A DNA stretch of 64,000 bases from Plantago major (lineage: Eukaryota > Streptophyta > Magnoliopsida > Lamiales > Plantaginaceae). The notes under the pieces were generated by a model. It saw only the letters and a list, made by a program, of their open reading frames with translations. It had not been told where the DNA came from and searched no databases. Positions 34,801-46,900 of the stretch are shown here, piece by piece. How positions within the stretch are numbered: the stretch's first letter is position 1; every line of letters begins with the position of its first letter. The DNA is taken from NCBI GenBank assembly GCA_026545765.1, contig JAIFAC010000050.1:1-64000 (forward strand). The letters are read 5' to 3'. The translations under genes and the position numbers were made by a program.

Positions 34801-35578
34801 AAGAATGGTTTCTATGCTCAAAATAGAAAACTTGCTTGCAAACATAACTTTCCTGAACCCATCCTACATCAAATGTTTGTATTCAGAGGAGAAGAATATA
34901 GAATGAAGAATTTTGAAGGAATAGCACAACACAATGCCCTTCTCTGGATCAACTTTGAGATAAAAGTCAGAAGATCTGCAACTACCAACCAACTTGGCGA
35001 CATTTGTCCCTACAATGCACTGTGATATTGCGTGAATCCGTAAGAGTACCATTGATTTGAATCACAAAGAGGCCTAAGTTAGTCATTCACAACTATGAGT
35101 ACTTCTTCTTGGAAAAGAAGATCATGATGTCGATATTGAATATCTTAGGAAGGTCTATGACAACTTCTCGCACCTAAGATCGAACATGTCCGGTCAGGGA
35201 AGGCATTTATGCTACCCACTTTGATAAAACAAATCCTGAGATGGGTTACAATAAGGCTTGCAGAGTGTCAAGGAAAGTAGAGATGAAAGTCAGGACCATG
35301 CTCCTCAACTACCAAGAAGACATCAAGAAATACAGAAAATGGTAGTCATGGTATCTGAAGAAAAGAAGAAGAAGAAGATGAAGATGAAGAAAAAGAAGAA
35401 GAAGAAGAACAAGTATGAAGACCAAAATTGCTTAGATAATATCATGTATCTTTTCATACTTGTAATTTACTTTTGTTTGCTGAAGTTCTCATGTACTATT
35501 TATTTTTACCCCATTGTGGATGAATACAAATTGAACTTGTCAGCAAAGATCACAACTTGTGATTTGGTTGATGTTTAA
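34801..35578 (+). pseudogene. Post-pol ORF of copia element 1, C-terminal part, decayed
   Basis: Homologous to the 195-codon minus-strand frame at 56865-56278. Readable pieces are KNGFYAQNRKLACKHN-like text, MFVFRGEEYRMKN and ALLWINFEIKVRRSATTNQ. Several stops and a 3' tail of GAA/AAG repeats (35350-35410). Intact copies would end with an extremely acidic and basic low-complexity tail. Confidence 0.5.
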
Positions 35579-35680
35579 TTTTCTGCACGTTAATTTTAAA
35601 ATCTGAAATTGTAATTGAAGTAAATGATTGTTTCCTTATCCAAATTTGTTAGGAAATTGTAAGTAGCCATGTGTTGCTCT

Positions 35681-35697
35681 ATAAAAAAGGGGAAATT
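35681..35697 (+). promoter_or_regulatory. Polypurine tract of copia element 1
   Basis: AAAAAAGGGGAAATT stands immediately before the 3' LTR start TGTTAGG at 35698. It would prime plus-strand DNA synthesis. Confidence 0.75.
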
Positions 35698-36038
35698 TGT
35701 TAGGATTTACTTTAGATTTTGATGAGCAACCTAACATGTGTAAATAGCTCAGAAAGGTAACTAGTATTCCTAAGTCCATAGGATATTAGAGGACATTGTA
35801 AAGGAAGAACATTACTTAGTATGATAGAATAAACATTTGTATAGGAGTTAGGTTTCAAATGTAATTTTAATTTTATCTTTCGAAGATTTGAAGACCACTC
35901 AGCAAGGAAGACTATTGAAGACGAGAAGACTCAAGTAAACTGCACAAGTTTATCTTGACTCAGAAGTAATAACTCGTAAACCACTCAAAACCACAAAGTT
36001 GCGATCAATTTATCGTTTCGAGAAGGTATCCAAGAGGT
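35698..36038 (+). repeat. 3' LTR of copia element 1, first piece
   Basis: Starts TGTTAGGATTTACTTTAG and is nearly identical to 19442-19785. It is broken at GAGGT by the TAT element; it resumes at 49111. Confidence 0.85.
36034..36038. repeat. Left target duplication GAGGT of TAT element 1
   Basis: GAGGT here and at 49111-49115. The intact 5' LTR reads AAGAGGTGATAGC at the corresponding place. Confidence 0.85.
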
Positions 36039-36869
36039 TGTTGATACGAAATATGTCCAATCCGCTATGGCGCCATAGAACGGTCCTAAAGCGCATCACG
36101 GCTTAACTAGCTAATTCAAGATCGGGTCCGACCTCACATGGTCCGCCCAAAGTGAATCGACCAAAGGCCGAGGTCTCTACATCCCACAGCCTAGTCCGAA
36201 ATGGGCTAAGGAAAGGACTTCCAAACCGACCATGTCAAGACAGAGATGTTTAACGGACCGCACGAGAGAATCTCTGACGCCACCATTACTCTAAGACCAA
36301 ACGATATAATGTAACCATCGAGATACTTCCGTGAGACTCTCGCTCGACATCGAGTCACCGAGGGCGATCAACCAAGGCATGTGTCCGTCCGAGGGACTAA
36401 CACGGACCCAACAAAGTGAACAAGATTCTCAGAGGGAAAAGGTCCAAACTACCCTCCCAGTGCCCACTTATCGGTATTGATCATCGTCACTAACGGGCCA
36501 TGGGCCAAAGGCATTGGTGTCCAAATCGATCAGACATTGCATCATCTCATGAGCTACCTCATGAGTATGCGATATCTATAAATACAGCTCAAGGTCCAAG
36601 ACCTAAAGGTGAGAAAAGACTGGACAAGTCACGAACCATATTAATACTTCCCTCACAACTATTACATTGAGAGCTTCCAACTCTCTCTTGAGTAAAGTCT
36701 CTTACCGGATTGACATAGTAATCCGGCATCCAGCCTAACCCCCACTTAGTCGTTTCAGGTGACCTGGTTCGGACGAGTAATCCTTCGGACTTCAAGTAGG
36801 AGGCGGGCTACAGACCGGGTCGCTTGTAATAAGTTTAGTTAGTTAGTGTTCGAGGTTCACCCCTCAACA
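36039..36869 (+). repeat. 5' LTR of TAT element 1
   Basis: TGTTGATACGAAATATG ... CACCCCTCAACA, 831 bp. The TATA box is at 36577-36584 (CTATAAATACAG). Compared with the 3' LTR it has many one- or two-base gaps but few plain substitutions. Confidence 0.9.
36577..36584 (+). promoter_or_regulatory. LTR promoter TATA box of TAT element 1
   Basis: GATATCTATAAATACAGCTC; the same string is present in the 3' LTR at 48815-48822. Confidence 0.65.
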
Positions 36870-36872
36870 TTT

Positions 36873-36890
36873 TGGCGCCGTCTGTGGGAA
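36873..36890 (+). promoter_or_regulatory. Primer-binding site
   Basis: TGGCGCCGTCTGTGGGAA starts three bases after the 5' LTR. TGGCGCC-type primer-binding sites are common in plant Ty3/gypsy elements of the TAT and Athila groups. It would pair with the 3' end of a host tRNA to prime minus-strand synthesis. Confidence 0.85.
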
Positions 36891-36924
36891 CTTTACAAAA
36901 AGCATCTGTGTTTCGAGTGAACCA

Positions 36925-38870
36925 ATGGCAAGAACAAGACGAACAACAAGAGTTGGTACTACAGAAGTAAGAACTCCACCACCACGTCCGCGGGGACGCC
37001 CGTCCACCCGAGGACGCAGGGCTGCGACGGTAAGAGGGAGATATCCAAGTGAGGGACGCACAGCCTACCTTTTTCGAAGAAGATGCCCGAAGCCCGACAG
37101 AGCTCAAGGCCCACCCGCACCCCAACAATTCCACGATGCCCGATGGACGATTGTCCACACTAACGACCTCGATTGAGCGAGGTGCGCTTGACAGTTGCTA
37201 ACGATCATCCAAGGTGCCGGGGTCCAACAATGCTCCTCCACAACAAACCACTCCGCCAAAGGGTTACGCCTCGTGCAGAGCCAAGAATGTCTAGAACGGA
37301 CAACGCCGGATCGAAAGGTAGATTGGGGATCACACCCTGTGAGGATTTATGAGATCTATCGATGTGGGCGCCGCCACTTCACGATCCGAGGGAAGGAAGC
37401 CGCCAAGTGAGGAGAGAGCATCAAGACGTGAACGATAGACGCCCGGAAGCCCCACCCCCAGTGCCCCCGAGGGACAGAGATCAAGTGGCGGAAACCATTC
37501 CAAGAGCCCGCATGAACGACCTTCCCGCGGACGTAGCCATGCATCCGAGGACGGGAGATCATGACGGCATTTAGATCTATGCCCAAAGAAAAGGCTTTAG
37601 AAGCTCGATTCAAAGCCTTGACGCCTCGTAAAGATCACGAAAGCAGATAACTACCAAGGCGCCAAATCTCTCGTGACAAAGATTATGAGAGAGAAGGAGG
37701 AACAGAATTGACCAAGTGATTCCAAACTTGAATACTACTATGGGGACGCTTGTCCTGGGTCACCTAACCCGCTTCAACAAAGAAGATGGATTCCAAAGGA
37801 ATGAGTGACAACAACAAAGCCCTCACTTTCTCGCCCACTCTCTTCGGTCGCCATGGATTGGTACACCTCTTTGCCAATAAATCGATACAACAGACGCAGA
37901 TTTTCTAAATTCTCGCTCGATTCGCAAATCCAAGAGGAGAAAACGCATCGTGGAGCATTTAGCAAGTTATACACAGAAGAACACGAGGATCTAAGGACTT
38001 TCTTAGATCGATTTCACACGGAGATTCTTCGGCCGAGCCACACAAGATAAAGAACGGGTCCGACACCAGATGCTAATACTCTCAACTCGAACTCAAGAAA
38101 ACTCGAGTCAAGAAGTAAGGAGCGAAAAGTACTTAGAAGACATCTGTGAGGAAGTGATGTACGGAGAAGATTACGTATGAATGTTCCAAAGAGGGCACCC
38201 AAGAAAGAAGGATCAAAGGGCAAGACCAACGCCCGAAAGTTCGATTCAAGAAGGGATCAAAGAGATGGGTTTTCACAGGAGAGAAGTCCGCCAAGATAGC
38301 GGATTATACCCGCCAATGCACTCAAGTCCGACATCTTGGCAACTATTGTTGAGAAGAAGCCGGACGCTCATCGGCCGGGCCTCACGGCCGTAAGAGTAAG
38401 AACGCAAAGGCTATCAGAAGTTTCACAAGTGTCGCGACATGAAACGGACGATCGCATTCACCAAGATGTATGGAACACCTGATAAGGGATGGAAAACTGA
38501 AGGAGCATATCTATAAGGATGAACCTGCGCGACAAGATAGAACAGAGCAAAGGAGAGAGGAGAGGATGACGGAACCACCGCCCCACTCACTGGCTTTGCC
38601 ACCTCCGCCAACCAACTATCCACCCCCATCCGGACCAACGCTCTTACCGATACGCTGATGATATCGAAATGGAAAATGCCCCATACAGCGGGGTGATCAA
38701 CACTATCATGGAGGACCAACGGGGAGATAGCAGAACGCAAGGAGCGCACAAGAAAACCTCCGAAACAACGACCGAGCATATGCTAGTCCGGCAATTCCAG
38801 GCACTAACGCTATATCATTCGATGACAGTGAAATTCCTCCTCCTACAGCAGGGGGAGGAGACATCGAAAA
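36925..38870 (+). pseudogene. TAT gag, frameshifted
   Basis: An 83-codon opening frame (MARTRRTTRVGTTEVRTPPP) is basic and Arg/Pro-rich. The retrotransposon gag core is readable at 37841-38050: VAMDWYTSLPIN and, after slips, HRGAFSKLYTEEHEDLRTFL with RFHTEI. It then continues through charged, frameshifted linkers, including a Pro-rich stretch near 38580-38640. Gag would build the particle. At least five shifts separate the recognisable pieces. Confidence 0.65.
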
Positions 38871-39102
38871 CCCAGATGTCCCACTGGTGGTCTCCTTGAC
38901 CATTGCAACCTACCGAGTGAATAAGATCTTGGTTGACACCGGAAGCTCCTTGACCATCATCTCTAAGAGGACACTGGATCAGATGGCATTAGGAAGAGTC
39001 CGATATGGCAGAGTGCACACCTCCATATTAGGTTTCGGAGGAGGAACCAGACACCCTAAGTATCATGTTACACGCTTTCTCGCACCTTTCCGACAAGGGT
39101 GA
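38871..39102 (+). pseudogene. TAT aspartic protease
   Basis: VVSLTIATYRVNKILVDTGS followed by SLTIISKRTLDQM: the DTGSS active-site motif of retroviral-type aspartic proteases, then LGFGGGTRHPKY (the flap-like region). About 70 residues are open before a stop at 39100-39102. Confidence 0.8.
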
Positions 39103-39480
39103 CACAAGAGGTCCGCTGTGGTGGTCGAACAAACTTTCACTACAAAGGCCATCTTCGGACCACTGTGTCTCAACCAGCCCGAAATAAGCTTTATCTACTT
39201 CCACAACAGATGAAGTTCCCAACGGCCTTTGAGTCGGACAAGAGCTCGGTAATGTCGAGAAGCGAGGAATGTTATATCATGTCCACAAGAAGGGCGCCTG
39301 CGTCTGCAAATACAAGGACTCGACGCGCTCACCGCCCTCCCACCCAGAAAGGAGAACTCACAAGTCGGCATAGGAAGCCGTATGGAAAATTCCTAGAACG
39401 ACGCGAATCGAGTCCCATGAGACGCTTAAAGAGATCGAATTTATCGCCGCAATCCCGAGAAGAAAACAAGGATCGGAACC
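39103..39480 (+). pseudogene. Protease-RT linker of TAT element 1
   Basis: Low-complexity coding-like DNA without a recognisable domain. An open frame on the plus strand covers it (39099-39740), but it is not in the RT frame and shows no family motif, so I regard it as the remains of the protease-RT connector. Confidence 0.35.
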
Positions 39481-40500
39481 AAATGAAGGTGGAAGTAGAT
39501 GAAGCTCGTCATTGCCTCCGAGAAAACATATGTGTTCGCCGAGTACCGACGACCACCAAGGATCGACCACGGGTTACAGCTTCACCGTTCAACATGGATT
39601 CGGCCAAATACATCCGATGTAAAAGGAAAGACTTTGGCCCCATCAAGGATGCCATCATATCACCAAGTCGATCGACTCCTAAAGGCCGGACACATCGAGG
39701 AAGTCCGCTACTCGACCGGGTTTGCAATGTCGCTCGGTAAAAGGCGCCAGCCAGTAAGTGGCGAATGTGATGACTTCACAAAGTTGAACAAGTTTTGTCC
39801 CAAAGATCCGTGATCCATTGCCACGGATAGATCAACCGTCGACTTACCTCCGGATGTGCGCCATCGAGCTTCATGGATGCATACCAAGGCTTCTATCAAA
39901 TTCGATGGCTAGGAGGACGTTAAGAAAACGGCCTTCTTCAAGGCAGAGGAGTATATCGCTTCAAGGTGATGCCATTCGACTAAAGAACGCTATGAGCCAC
40001 CTACCAAATGATCGGTAAATCAAATGTTCAAAGATGAGATCGAAAGACGATGGAAGTCTACGGACGACATGCTCGTTAAAAGTAAGACCGAGGAAGAGCA
40101 TATCGAGCATCTCAACAATTGCTTTTCCATCCTCGGAAGTATGGGATGAAATCAATCCAAAAATGCACTTCCGAGTGAAGGGAGGAAAATTTCTGATACA
40201 TGGTCACGGAAAGGGAATCAGTACAATCCGAGAAAATCAAGGCGATCCTAGATCTACCACATCCGAAAACCCTCAATGAGGTACAATGCTCATAGGAAGT
40301 CTCATGTCCTTAAGTCGCTTTTATTTTGGCCACCGAGAAAATCTTCCGTTCTTCAAAATCCTCCGGAAAGGAGAGAACTTTGTGTGGACCGCGAATGTTC
40401 GAGGCTTTCAAAAGTTGAAAGAATACCTCCATTCCCTCCACCGCCTCCAAGCCCGCCGAGGAGAACCACTCTACCTCTACCTAGCAATTACTAAGAGGCA
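39481..40500 (+). pseudogene. TAT reverse transcriptase, many frameshifts
   Basis: Strong pieces in shifting frames: VDRLLKAGHIEEVRYSTGFA (near 39680), a DFTKLNKFCPKDP piece (39770-39810), PRIDQ, DDMLVKSKTEEEHIEHLNNC (40060-40120, containing the DD of the catalytic YVDD box), GVKGGKFL, then SLMSLSRF and LPFFKILRKGENFVW (40300-40390). Together they cover the whole Ty3/gypsy RT in the right order, so the domain is structurally complete but unreadable as given. Confidence 0.85.
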
Positions 40501-40900
40501 ATGAGTTCATTCTAATACGGATTCAAGCTAACGAGCATTTGCCGATCTACTATCTTAGTGTTTTGGGCGGAGATAAGATACGGAAGATCGAGAAACTCAG
40601 ACACGCTTTGGTTTACACCGCCATCGGTTAAAACCTTACTTCAAATCTCACAAAATAGTGGTACTAACTACTTAACCTTTGAAACAGTCCGGAAAGCCCG
40701 ACCAACTGGACGACTCTAAGTGGGCGATCGAGCTCAATAATACATTTGCTACCAGTTCACACCAAAAGGCTCAGTCCTCGCCGACTTCTCAAGGGTTACC
40801 CAGAAAGATTCGAGAAAGTCCCCGACAAGCCGTTGTTCGAAAGTGCTTAATCACCAAACATATAGTCCAAATCCAAATTTCTCCAAAGTTCAACCTGTAA
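40501..40900 (+). pseudogene. First (Ty3-type) RNase H, decayed
   Basis: AEIRYGRSRNSDTLWFT and, after a slip, KPYFKSHK-like and VLADF pieces appear in the order expected for the RNase H that directly follows Ty3/gypsy RT. It is badly frameshifted; the call depends on position and short matches. Confidence 0.5.
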
Positions 40901-41560
40901 ACCTCGAGGAAGCCCAATTCTCAATCGACCCTCCCTTGGTCGAGGGAGAAACTCGGTCAACCAAATGTTTCTACTTGTCGATGATCCCAGACCCCAGGAC
41001 AAAGATCGTAACGAAAATCACCGGAGAGAATGAACTAAGAGCGAACCAAGCAGCACCGCAGGAGATCTCCAAATCAAAAACATCCTTCCGATATTTGGAC
41101 ATTGAAGTCGATGGTTCTTCCACGGAAGAGTGGGAGGAATTGAATCTACCTTAAGAGCTCATAGGCGCTGAACTCGACTATGCGATTTCGATTTCAAAGT
41201 TACAAATAATGAGGCAGTATGAAGCACTTTGATGGGGTCGACCGCCAAGTCTCTCCAAGCCCTAAGGTCAAAGCTTACACGGACTCACAGCTTGTCCAAG
41301 CCCACTTTTCAGGACATTTTGCTACGAAGGGTCCTTCACTGATCACGTATCTTGAGCTACTCAAGAATGAGGCCAGCCACTTCGAGGAATTCATCCTGGA
41401 AAAGTTTGACAGAGTTTGGAACAAAAGAGCCGATGCCTTGGCAAATACGATCTGCCATAAATGGCTTTGGACACAAGGAGAGCAATTTACTCACCATCAC
41501 CGACTCATCCGTCATGAGTTCCAGTGGCCATGATACTCGACATGGGGAGAAACCGACGAC
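40901..41560 (+). pseudogene. Second RNase H (aRH) of TAT element
   Basis: YLDIEVDGSSTEE (41091-41130, first Asp) is followed in another frame by KAYTDSQLVQAHFSGHFATK (second Asp at 41280) and RVWNKRADALANT (last Asp motif) in the frame 41219-41533. A duplicated RNase H of this sort between RT and integrase is characteristic of TAT-lineage elements. Confidence 0.75.
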
Positions 41561-42573
41561 GACATTTTTAACTATCTCAAGGACGGATTCTTTGCCGATC
41601 CGGCGAATCAAGGAGTGTGCAAAGGCGAGCAAACAGATATTTTATAATGGGCGATGATCTGCATAAAAGATCTTTTTCCGACCCACCGAGATGCTTGAAC
41701 TCACAAGAAGCTGCATCAGGCTTGAAGAGATACACAACTAAGCCGTAGTCATTCCGGGAGGACCCTTGCCCGTAAAAATCATACGACAAGGCTATTATCG
41801 CCCACAATCAGAAGATTTCACGACCACGCCGGAGATGTCAGATTGCCAATATTACGCAACATCCCACATCGCCGACGAACCCTATGATTCCGCCAATCAT
41901 AGCGCGTCTGCTCGATCGCTGGGTATCGATTGTCGGACCATTTCGAGGGTACCAGCAGAAGTTTCTCATTGTAGTGGAGTACTTTACCAAATGGGTAGAA
42001 GCCGAGGTCAAGTACTATTACCGAGAGTCGAAAAGGACCTTTATCCGAAAGAATATCATCTGTCGCTTGCTCGCCTGTGATTCTCGCCTTGACAATGGTG
42101 CCCAGCTTCGTGACATAGGTCAAGGAATGGTCAAGGCCCTTCAAAATCGAGCAACGATTTACATCTGCTGATACCCGCAAGCCAATGGACAGCCGAGTCC
42201 ACAAACAAAACAATAGTCAAGATCCTCGAGAAGCGATTGAGAACTTCGCAAGAAAGTGGGACGACGACTGAAGGCGTATGGGCGATCGCACCACCGCATT
42301 CGGATCATGACCAAAGAAACTCCTTTCTCCTTAGTGTATGGTTCAGAGTCAGTCATACCATCCGAGATTGCTATGGAGACTTTGAGAATCCAAGAGTTTG
42401 AAGACAAGGCGAACCGAGAAGCTCGGATATTCGAGCTGGACATGTTTGAACAGAAAAGGTCTGATGCACTGGCAAACATCCTTAGGTATCAGGCAACCGC
42501 CGAGCCTAAAACAGAACGCATATGCGGCGAACTTGCAAGTCGGGACCTAGTGTTCGACGGGCCGACATCTTGA
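41561..42573 (+). pseudogene. TAT integrase, frameshifted
   Basis: The catalytic core is readable as RWVSIVGPFRGYQQKFLIVV then EYFTKWVEAE (41915-42005), DNGAQ (42091 region), PQANGQ (42175) and the C-terminal part KETPFSLVYGSESVIPSEIA, followed by FELDMFEQKRSDALAN (42300-42480). The frame 42256-42573 is open for 105 codons. Integrase would join element DNA to the host chromosome. Confidence 0.8.
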
Positions 42574-43287
42574 GCAATGTGGGAAAACTCAAGACCAGTG
42601 GGAAGGACCTACAAGATTGTTCGGGCCAAAGTAAATGGCGCTATGTATTAGAAGATGAGAACGACATCTCCTCAGGCGTCCGTGGAATGCTAGACACCTC
42701 CAGAAGTTCTATGCTTGAAGAAAATTGCGCGGAAATCCATCATGTCGATTGATCATTTCAATATCAACCATATGTGACACGGAACTCCGCCGCTTTTGTT
42801 TTTTGATCCTTTGTTATCGCCACGAGCCCGCAAGTTGTAATTGGATTTCCGACAAATCAATACAACTTCTATCTTTCGATTTATGATTTTTCGACCTTTG
42901 CGTCTGAGATCTATCAGGATACCACCGAAACATGGAAGGCAAGTCCGGTATGACAGGAAGAGATTTCCGCCGCACCGGCTTTAAAGACTCAAACTCTCTT
43001 GAAATTCGAAAACTATTTCCAACGTAAGAGAGATTTGAGCCATTAAAGTAGGGATGGAAGAAAATAGAGGAGACGAGCAGATATACATTCAAACCGAGAT
43101 CTATGCTTTTCGGAATCGATCTTCGATTTTCCCTCTAGATTTCCACTCTCAAACTCAGGATAAATGCCGATTTGAGAGTGGAAGGGAGTCAAGAGGGGGA
43201 AACTATTCAAGAAACCGTCTTTTCGCTATTGAGTGGATTTGGAAAGTGAAAGTTGGATTTGTTCAAGAGAGATCCGCAGTATTTATA
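42574..43287 (-). other. Second antisense transcription unit of TAT element 1 (integrase-proximal)
   Basis: On the minus strand a TATA box (43280-43287) is followed by a leader-like sequence and a 92-codon frame (43092-42814, MNVYLLVSSIFFHPYFNGSN) with no known family. A block near 42822-42875 (CAAGTTGTAATTGGATTTCC) is matched in reverse at 63840-63900 in TAT element 2, where this unit is longer and ends at a poly(A) signal. Whether the product is a protein or RNA is unclear. Confidence 0.35.
43280..43287 (-). promoter_or_regulatory. Antisense TATA box, integrase-proximal
   Basis: On the minus strand ACTTCTATAAATACTGCGG, preceded by GGGCC and GACGTGTCGG-type strings. TAT element 2 has the same arrangement around 62490-62560 (GACACGTGTCCGC, then CTATATATACCACTGC), which supports function. 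Confidence 0.5.
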
Positions 43288-43551
43288 GAAGTGGCGAACC
43301 AACGTGCGTCCGACACGTCAGAACTTCGACGTCGACAATGGGCTTAAATTATTCATTTGGGTTAAGGTCACGCATTTAATTTATCCAACAGCCCAAACAG
43401 GCCCATCAATTACGTCCGAGTTTTTTAGCCAATTTTTACGAGAAAATATGCATCAGTTTCAGCCGACGAGGTCTGCAAGAAGGAAAAGACGGAGGTTCCA
43501 CCCAAGGAAAAATAGTTCGAATTATATAAGAAAAATTATTCGAACATCTAC

Positions 43552-43851
43552 CTACAGATAATACAGTCCGACAAGAATCAAGAGAAAGGTACATGCTACC
43601 ACGGGGCATACCCCGCCTTGAACATCACCATTGCCTGTGGTTGAACTCGACTCAACCACCGCCTGACCAAGCGAGCTTGTCAGATCCGAATTCTCCTGAA
43701 TCAACTTCTCAAAGGTCCACGCCCTCTTCACCAGCCTCCTGCTATTCCGGACATTGAGGGGCTCACCTTCATAATCCAGACGATCGGATCGCGCCAAGTT
43801 CCCCGCCAGATAGATAAAGCGGATGCATATTCCGCAGTACGCTTCACCCAA
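43552..43851 (-). CDS. Antisense 99-residue frame with C-terminal membrane segment
   Basis: A minus-strand open frame between the coiled-coil exon and the integrase-proximal promoter. It reads RLVKRAWTFEKLIQENSDLT (helical), a Ser/Thr/Gly-rich spacer, then VCPVVACTFLLILVGLYYL at the very end, which looks like a single C-terminal transmembrane helix. It may be the last exon of the antisense gene rather than a gene of its own; a TATA-like box lies upstream at 43941-43948. I recognise no family. Confidence 0.4.
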   Translation of the reverse strand: MGEAYCGICIRFIYLAGNLARSDRLDYEGEPLNVRNSRRLVKRAWTFEKLIQENSDLTSSLGQAVVESSSTTGNGDVQGGVCPVVACTFLLILVGLYYL

Positions 43852-43940
43852 GGACTATACTCATCATCGCCGATTCGACATTATCAAAACTAGAAAGAAT
43901 GAGGGAAGTACAATGTTGAAAAGGAGAATTACCACACTCT

Positions 43941-43948
43941 TATTTATA
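43941..43948 (-). promoter_or_regulatory. Antisense TATA-like box upstream of the 43552-43851 frame
   Basis: On the minus strand CACTATAAATAAGAGTG, about 90 bases upstream of the first ATG of the 99-residue frame. Confidence 0.35.
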
Positions 43949-46900
43949 GTGGCAATAAGTCTTTCAGATTTACATCCGCCAATCATCCGACGACTAAGAA
44001 GATGAAAAGACGAGTCATAATGACTATTTCACCGCTTTCACCTTCCTCCTTCTAGAAGAATTTCAGATCCCAAGGACGAACCGTCCGGTATTGGAAAGAT
44101 GATGATTTGACTTCAGATCGATACCATCTCCAGCCGTCCGTGTTTTAAGAGATGGGTAATTTATAATAACTCAAATTAGGAGCAATATATAAAGAAAGGA
44201 ACGAAGAAGAGAGCAAGAAAACGCTCGAAGCATAAAAGTTCATCTCCTAGATAAAACACTAACATTGTCTTAATATGGAAGGATATTCCGAGTTATCAAA
44301 AGGTGCAAATACAATGTAAAAGTCAAGAATACAGACTTCTAACGGGCATACCGAACTTCTCATTAGGCCCCAGTTTGGCTTGGACCAGCTTCCTCAACTT
44401 CAGGCCGATTGGTGGCTTCCGCAGCAAGAGCTTGAGCGTATGCAAGTCAAGTCAGGAAGATTGAGGACGCGTGTAGGGCAAACCACTTCGCAGAAAGCCC
44501 GGAATCATCAAAGGTACAAGGCCCACTTTCAGAGCGCCGGACGAACTTAGGAAGGAAAGGCCCGCTGCTCGATCTCAATTTCGCTTTCATCGGTGACCGC
44601 CCACGAACTCACATGCGCCAATCGCCGTCCGAGACGCTTATCGACAGTACTTTGACACCATTCGCATCCGCAAAGGGTTAATCCTCCGCCTTCACCAAAG
44701 TCTGGAGGAAGAAGTCCTCGATCGCAATGTCCGATCGCGACATTAAACCCATCCACCGGGCGGCATCCGATTTGTCCGACGCCGAAACTTGAAAGATGCG
44801 TATTCAAGAAGTCACGGCCAACAGAAGAGACGGATATATCGGAGGCCTCCACCAGAAATTTTAAAATCCAGAAAGCTCAGATCGCTTGTCGACGAACCTC
44901 TCCTGGTGGTCGAGTTCCGCCTTGACTTTCTCCCAACTGGTCTTCAGCTTATGGAAGTTCACCTCCTTCTCCTTCAGCTTCATTTCCAGCTGCTTCACTT
45001 TTTCCGCCTCATCCGCGGATGTGGCCACAGCCTTGTGAAGGTCTTCTTCGATGGTGGCCCGTTCACTGGCCTTCCACTGCATGGCCTTGATGAAGCACCC
45101 AAGCTGGGCAAACACCTGAGTAGATACAAGTTATATTTGTGTCGCATTAAGAACGAAGCAAGTATATTAAGGACAGATTATTTACCCGCTGGTATAGAGC
45201 ATCCAACCCTCCGACTCGCTCCATTTCTGGAAGTCCGCAAGCACGCCAGATTTCTTTGTCCAAAGCAGCTTGGTCCACAGAAGGACAATGGACAATCACG
45301 CTTTCGCAGCGGGCAGAGCTTCCGAGCTTGCCGCTTCGTCTCCGAGACAATGGCGCCCCGCATAAATACGCCTCGGTGGAGCTCGAAAGGTTGGCAAGGC
45401 CCAGATAGCAGAGCTCTTGCCTTATCGTGCACCGCCAAGGCTCGAGTCTTCACCGCCTTGCTCCACCTTTCCTCTTCGCGACGCGAACACAAAGAAGGTT
45501 GATCCGATACGGGCACTCCGGAAGTGTTGATGATCTTCGTCCTTTGACCAGTCATACTTCAAGAGCTCGTTGTTCCCTCTCAACCTCTTCTTTCTCCGAG
45601 AGTCGACATGATGTAGTCAAACCAAAGAGTCGCATAATAAATCAAGGCGTTAGGAACAAAAGGGTTAAAGAAGGATTATCTAATTGGACACTTGTGATCA
45701 AAATAAAGTATAACGAAGAAGAGAAAATGCCAAAGTCTCCAAATGACTAATCTCATCAAGTCCGCCTTCCTCCCACTTCTACTTCATCGGCACACCGCAA
45801 AGGTAGGGAAGTGGTGGCGATCAATCCGTGAAACGGATAAGTAGGCGTCATGCTTCTTGTGGATGGCCGCCACCCACGGAGCCACATTCTTTCGAAGAGG
45901 GCGCCATCCGATGCTCTCCTCGTAAACTTTGTAAGGGGCCCCACTGCTCGGCCGCCTCTGACTTCGGTTTCAAGGCCATGCGAAAATGTACTTGTCCCAC
46001 CACTTCAATTCTAACGACGTAGATGGAGTCCGGATAAAGTTGTAAGGTTTCCTATTCATGAAAGTATAGAATAGTGGATTCCCTGACTAAATGAGACATG
46101 GAAGAGTCATTAAAATTCTCAAGTTTACAGTCGCCTTTCTTCTTGCAAAAGACTACAAAGCAAATAAGGTTACCTGTGGACTTGGGGATAACTCCGACTG
46201 ACCTATACCAATATGGTTCAGATGTTTTTCACCAGAGAAATGGGGATCTTCCATCCGCAAGAGAAGGCCACCTCATGCACGCACATATACCCAAGGGCGG
46301 ATTGTAAAAGGCGTGCCTGTGCTCGGAATCATGATTTCTACTAATCGTGGATCTCCACTTCCGCCCACTGGATGTCCTCCACCCTAACCTCGACGGACAC
46401 GGAAGCAATCCGTCCGCTTAGTTCTCCAAATTGATCCGCTATGGTAAATGACGCAGGACGGAACTTTACTCGGCTTTTGCACCACGCCTCGATTATTTGA
46501 AGATTGACCGAACGGGCGAGCGGTGGTAATGCAATCCGCCGACGGATCGCCTAGAGGGACGAGTGACAGAGATCCTTCTTCTTCTTCCTCCTCGCCTCAC
46601 CTTCCTCTTCCTCACCATCTTCGCCCTCGAGGACACCTTCGGTCTTCCGGACGTGTTTGCTTGACGGGCCTCGCTTCTACCGTAACACGGTCCTCCACTC
46701 CGCCTCAACATCTCCACGCCATCGCCTCATGCCCGCCGCCCGCCTGCTCAAGTCGGCGCATTCGCATCTATGAGCCTCCCACACCGCCTATAGTCCGAGA
46801 TCGACCAATGTTCTCGCCATCAACATCGCCGACCATCGGCCCGTCTGGCCGGAGGACTAACTGCTTGCGGGTTCCGTGCTCAGAGCCGAATCTCCGGAAG

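Noticed and set aside
39099-39740. Plus-strand 213-codon open frame in TAT element 1
   Set aside because: It overlaps RT in another frame. RT motifs (VDRLLKAGHIEE, DFTKLNK) lie in different frames, and this one has only Arg/Ser-rich low-complexity text.
44789-45502. Plus-strand 237-codon open frame
   Set aside because: It is opposite the coiled-coil exon (45115-44861, minus), which has clear heptads and a splice acceptor; the plus frame has no domain.
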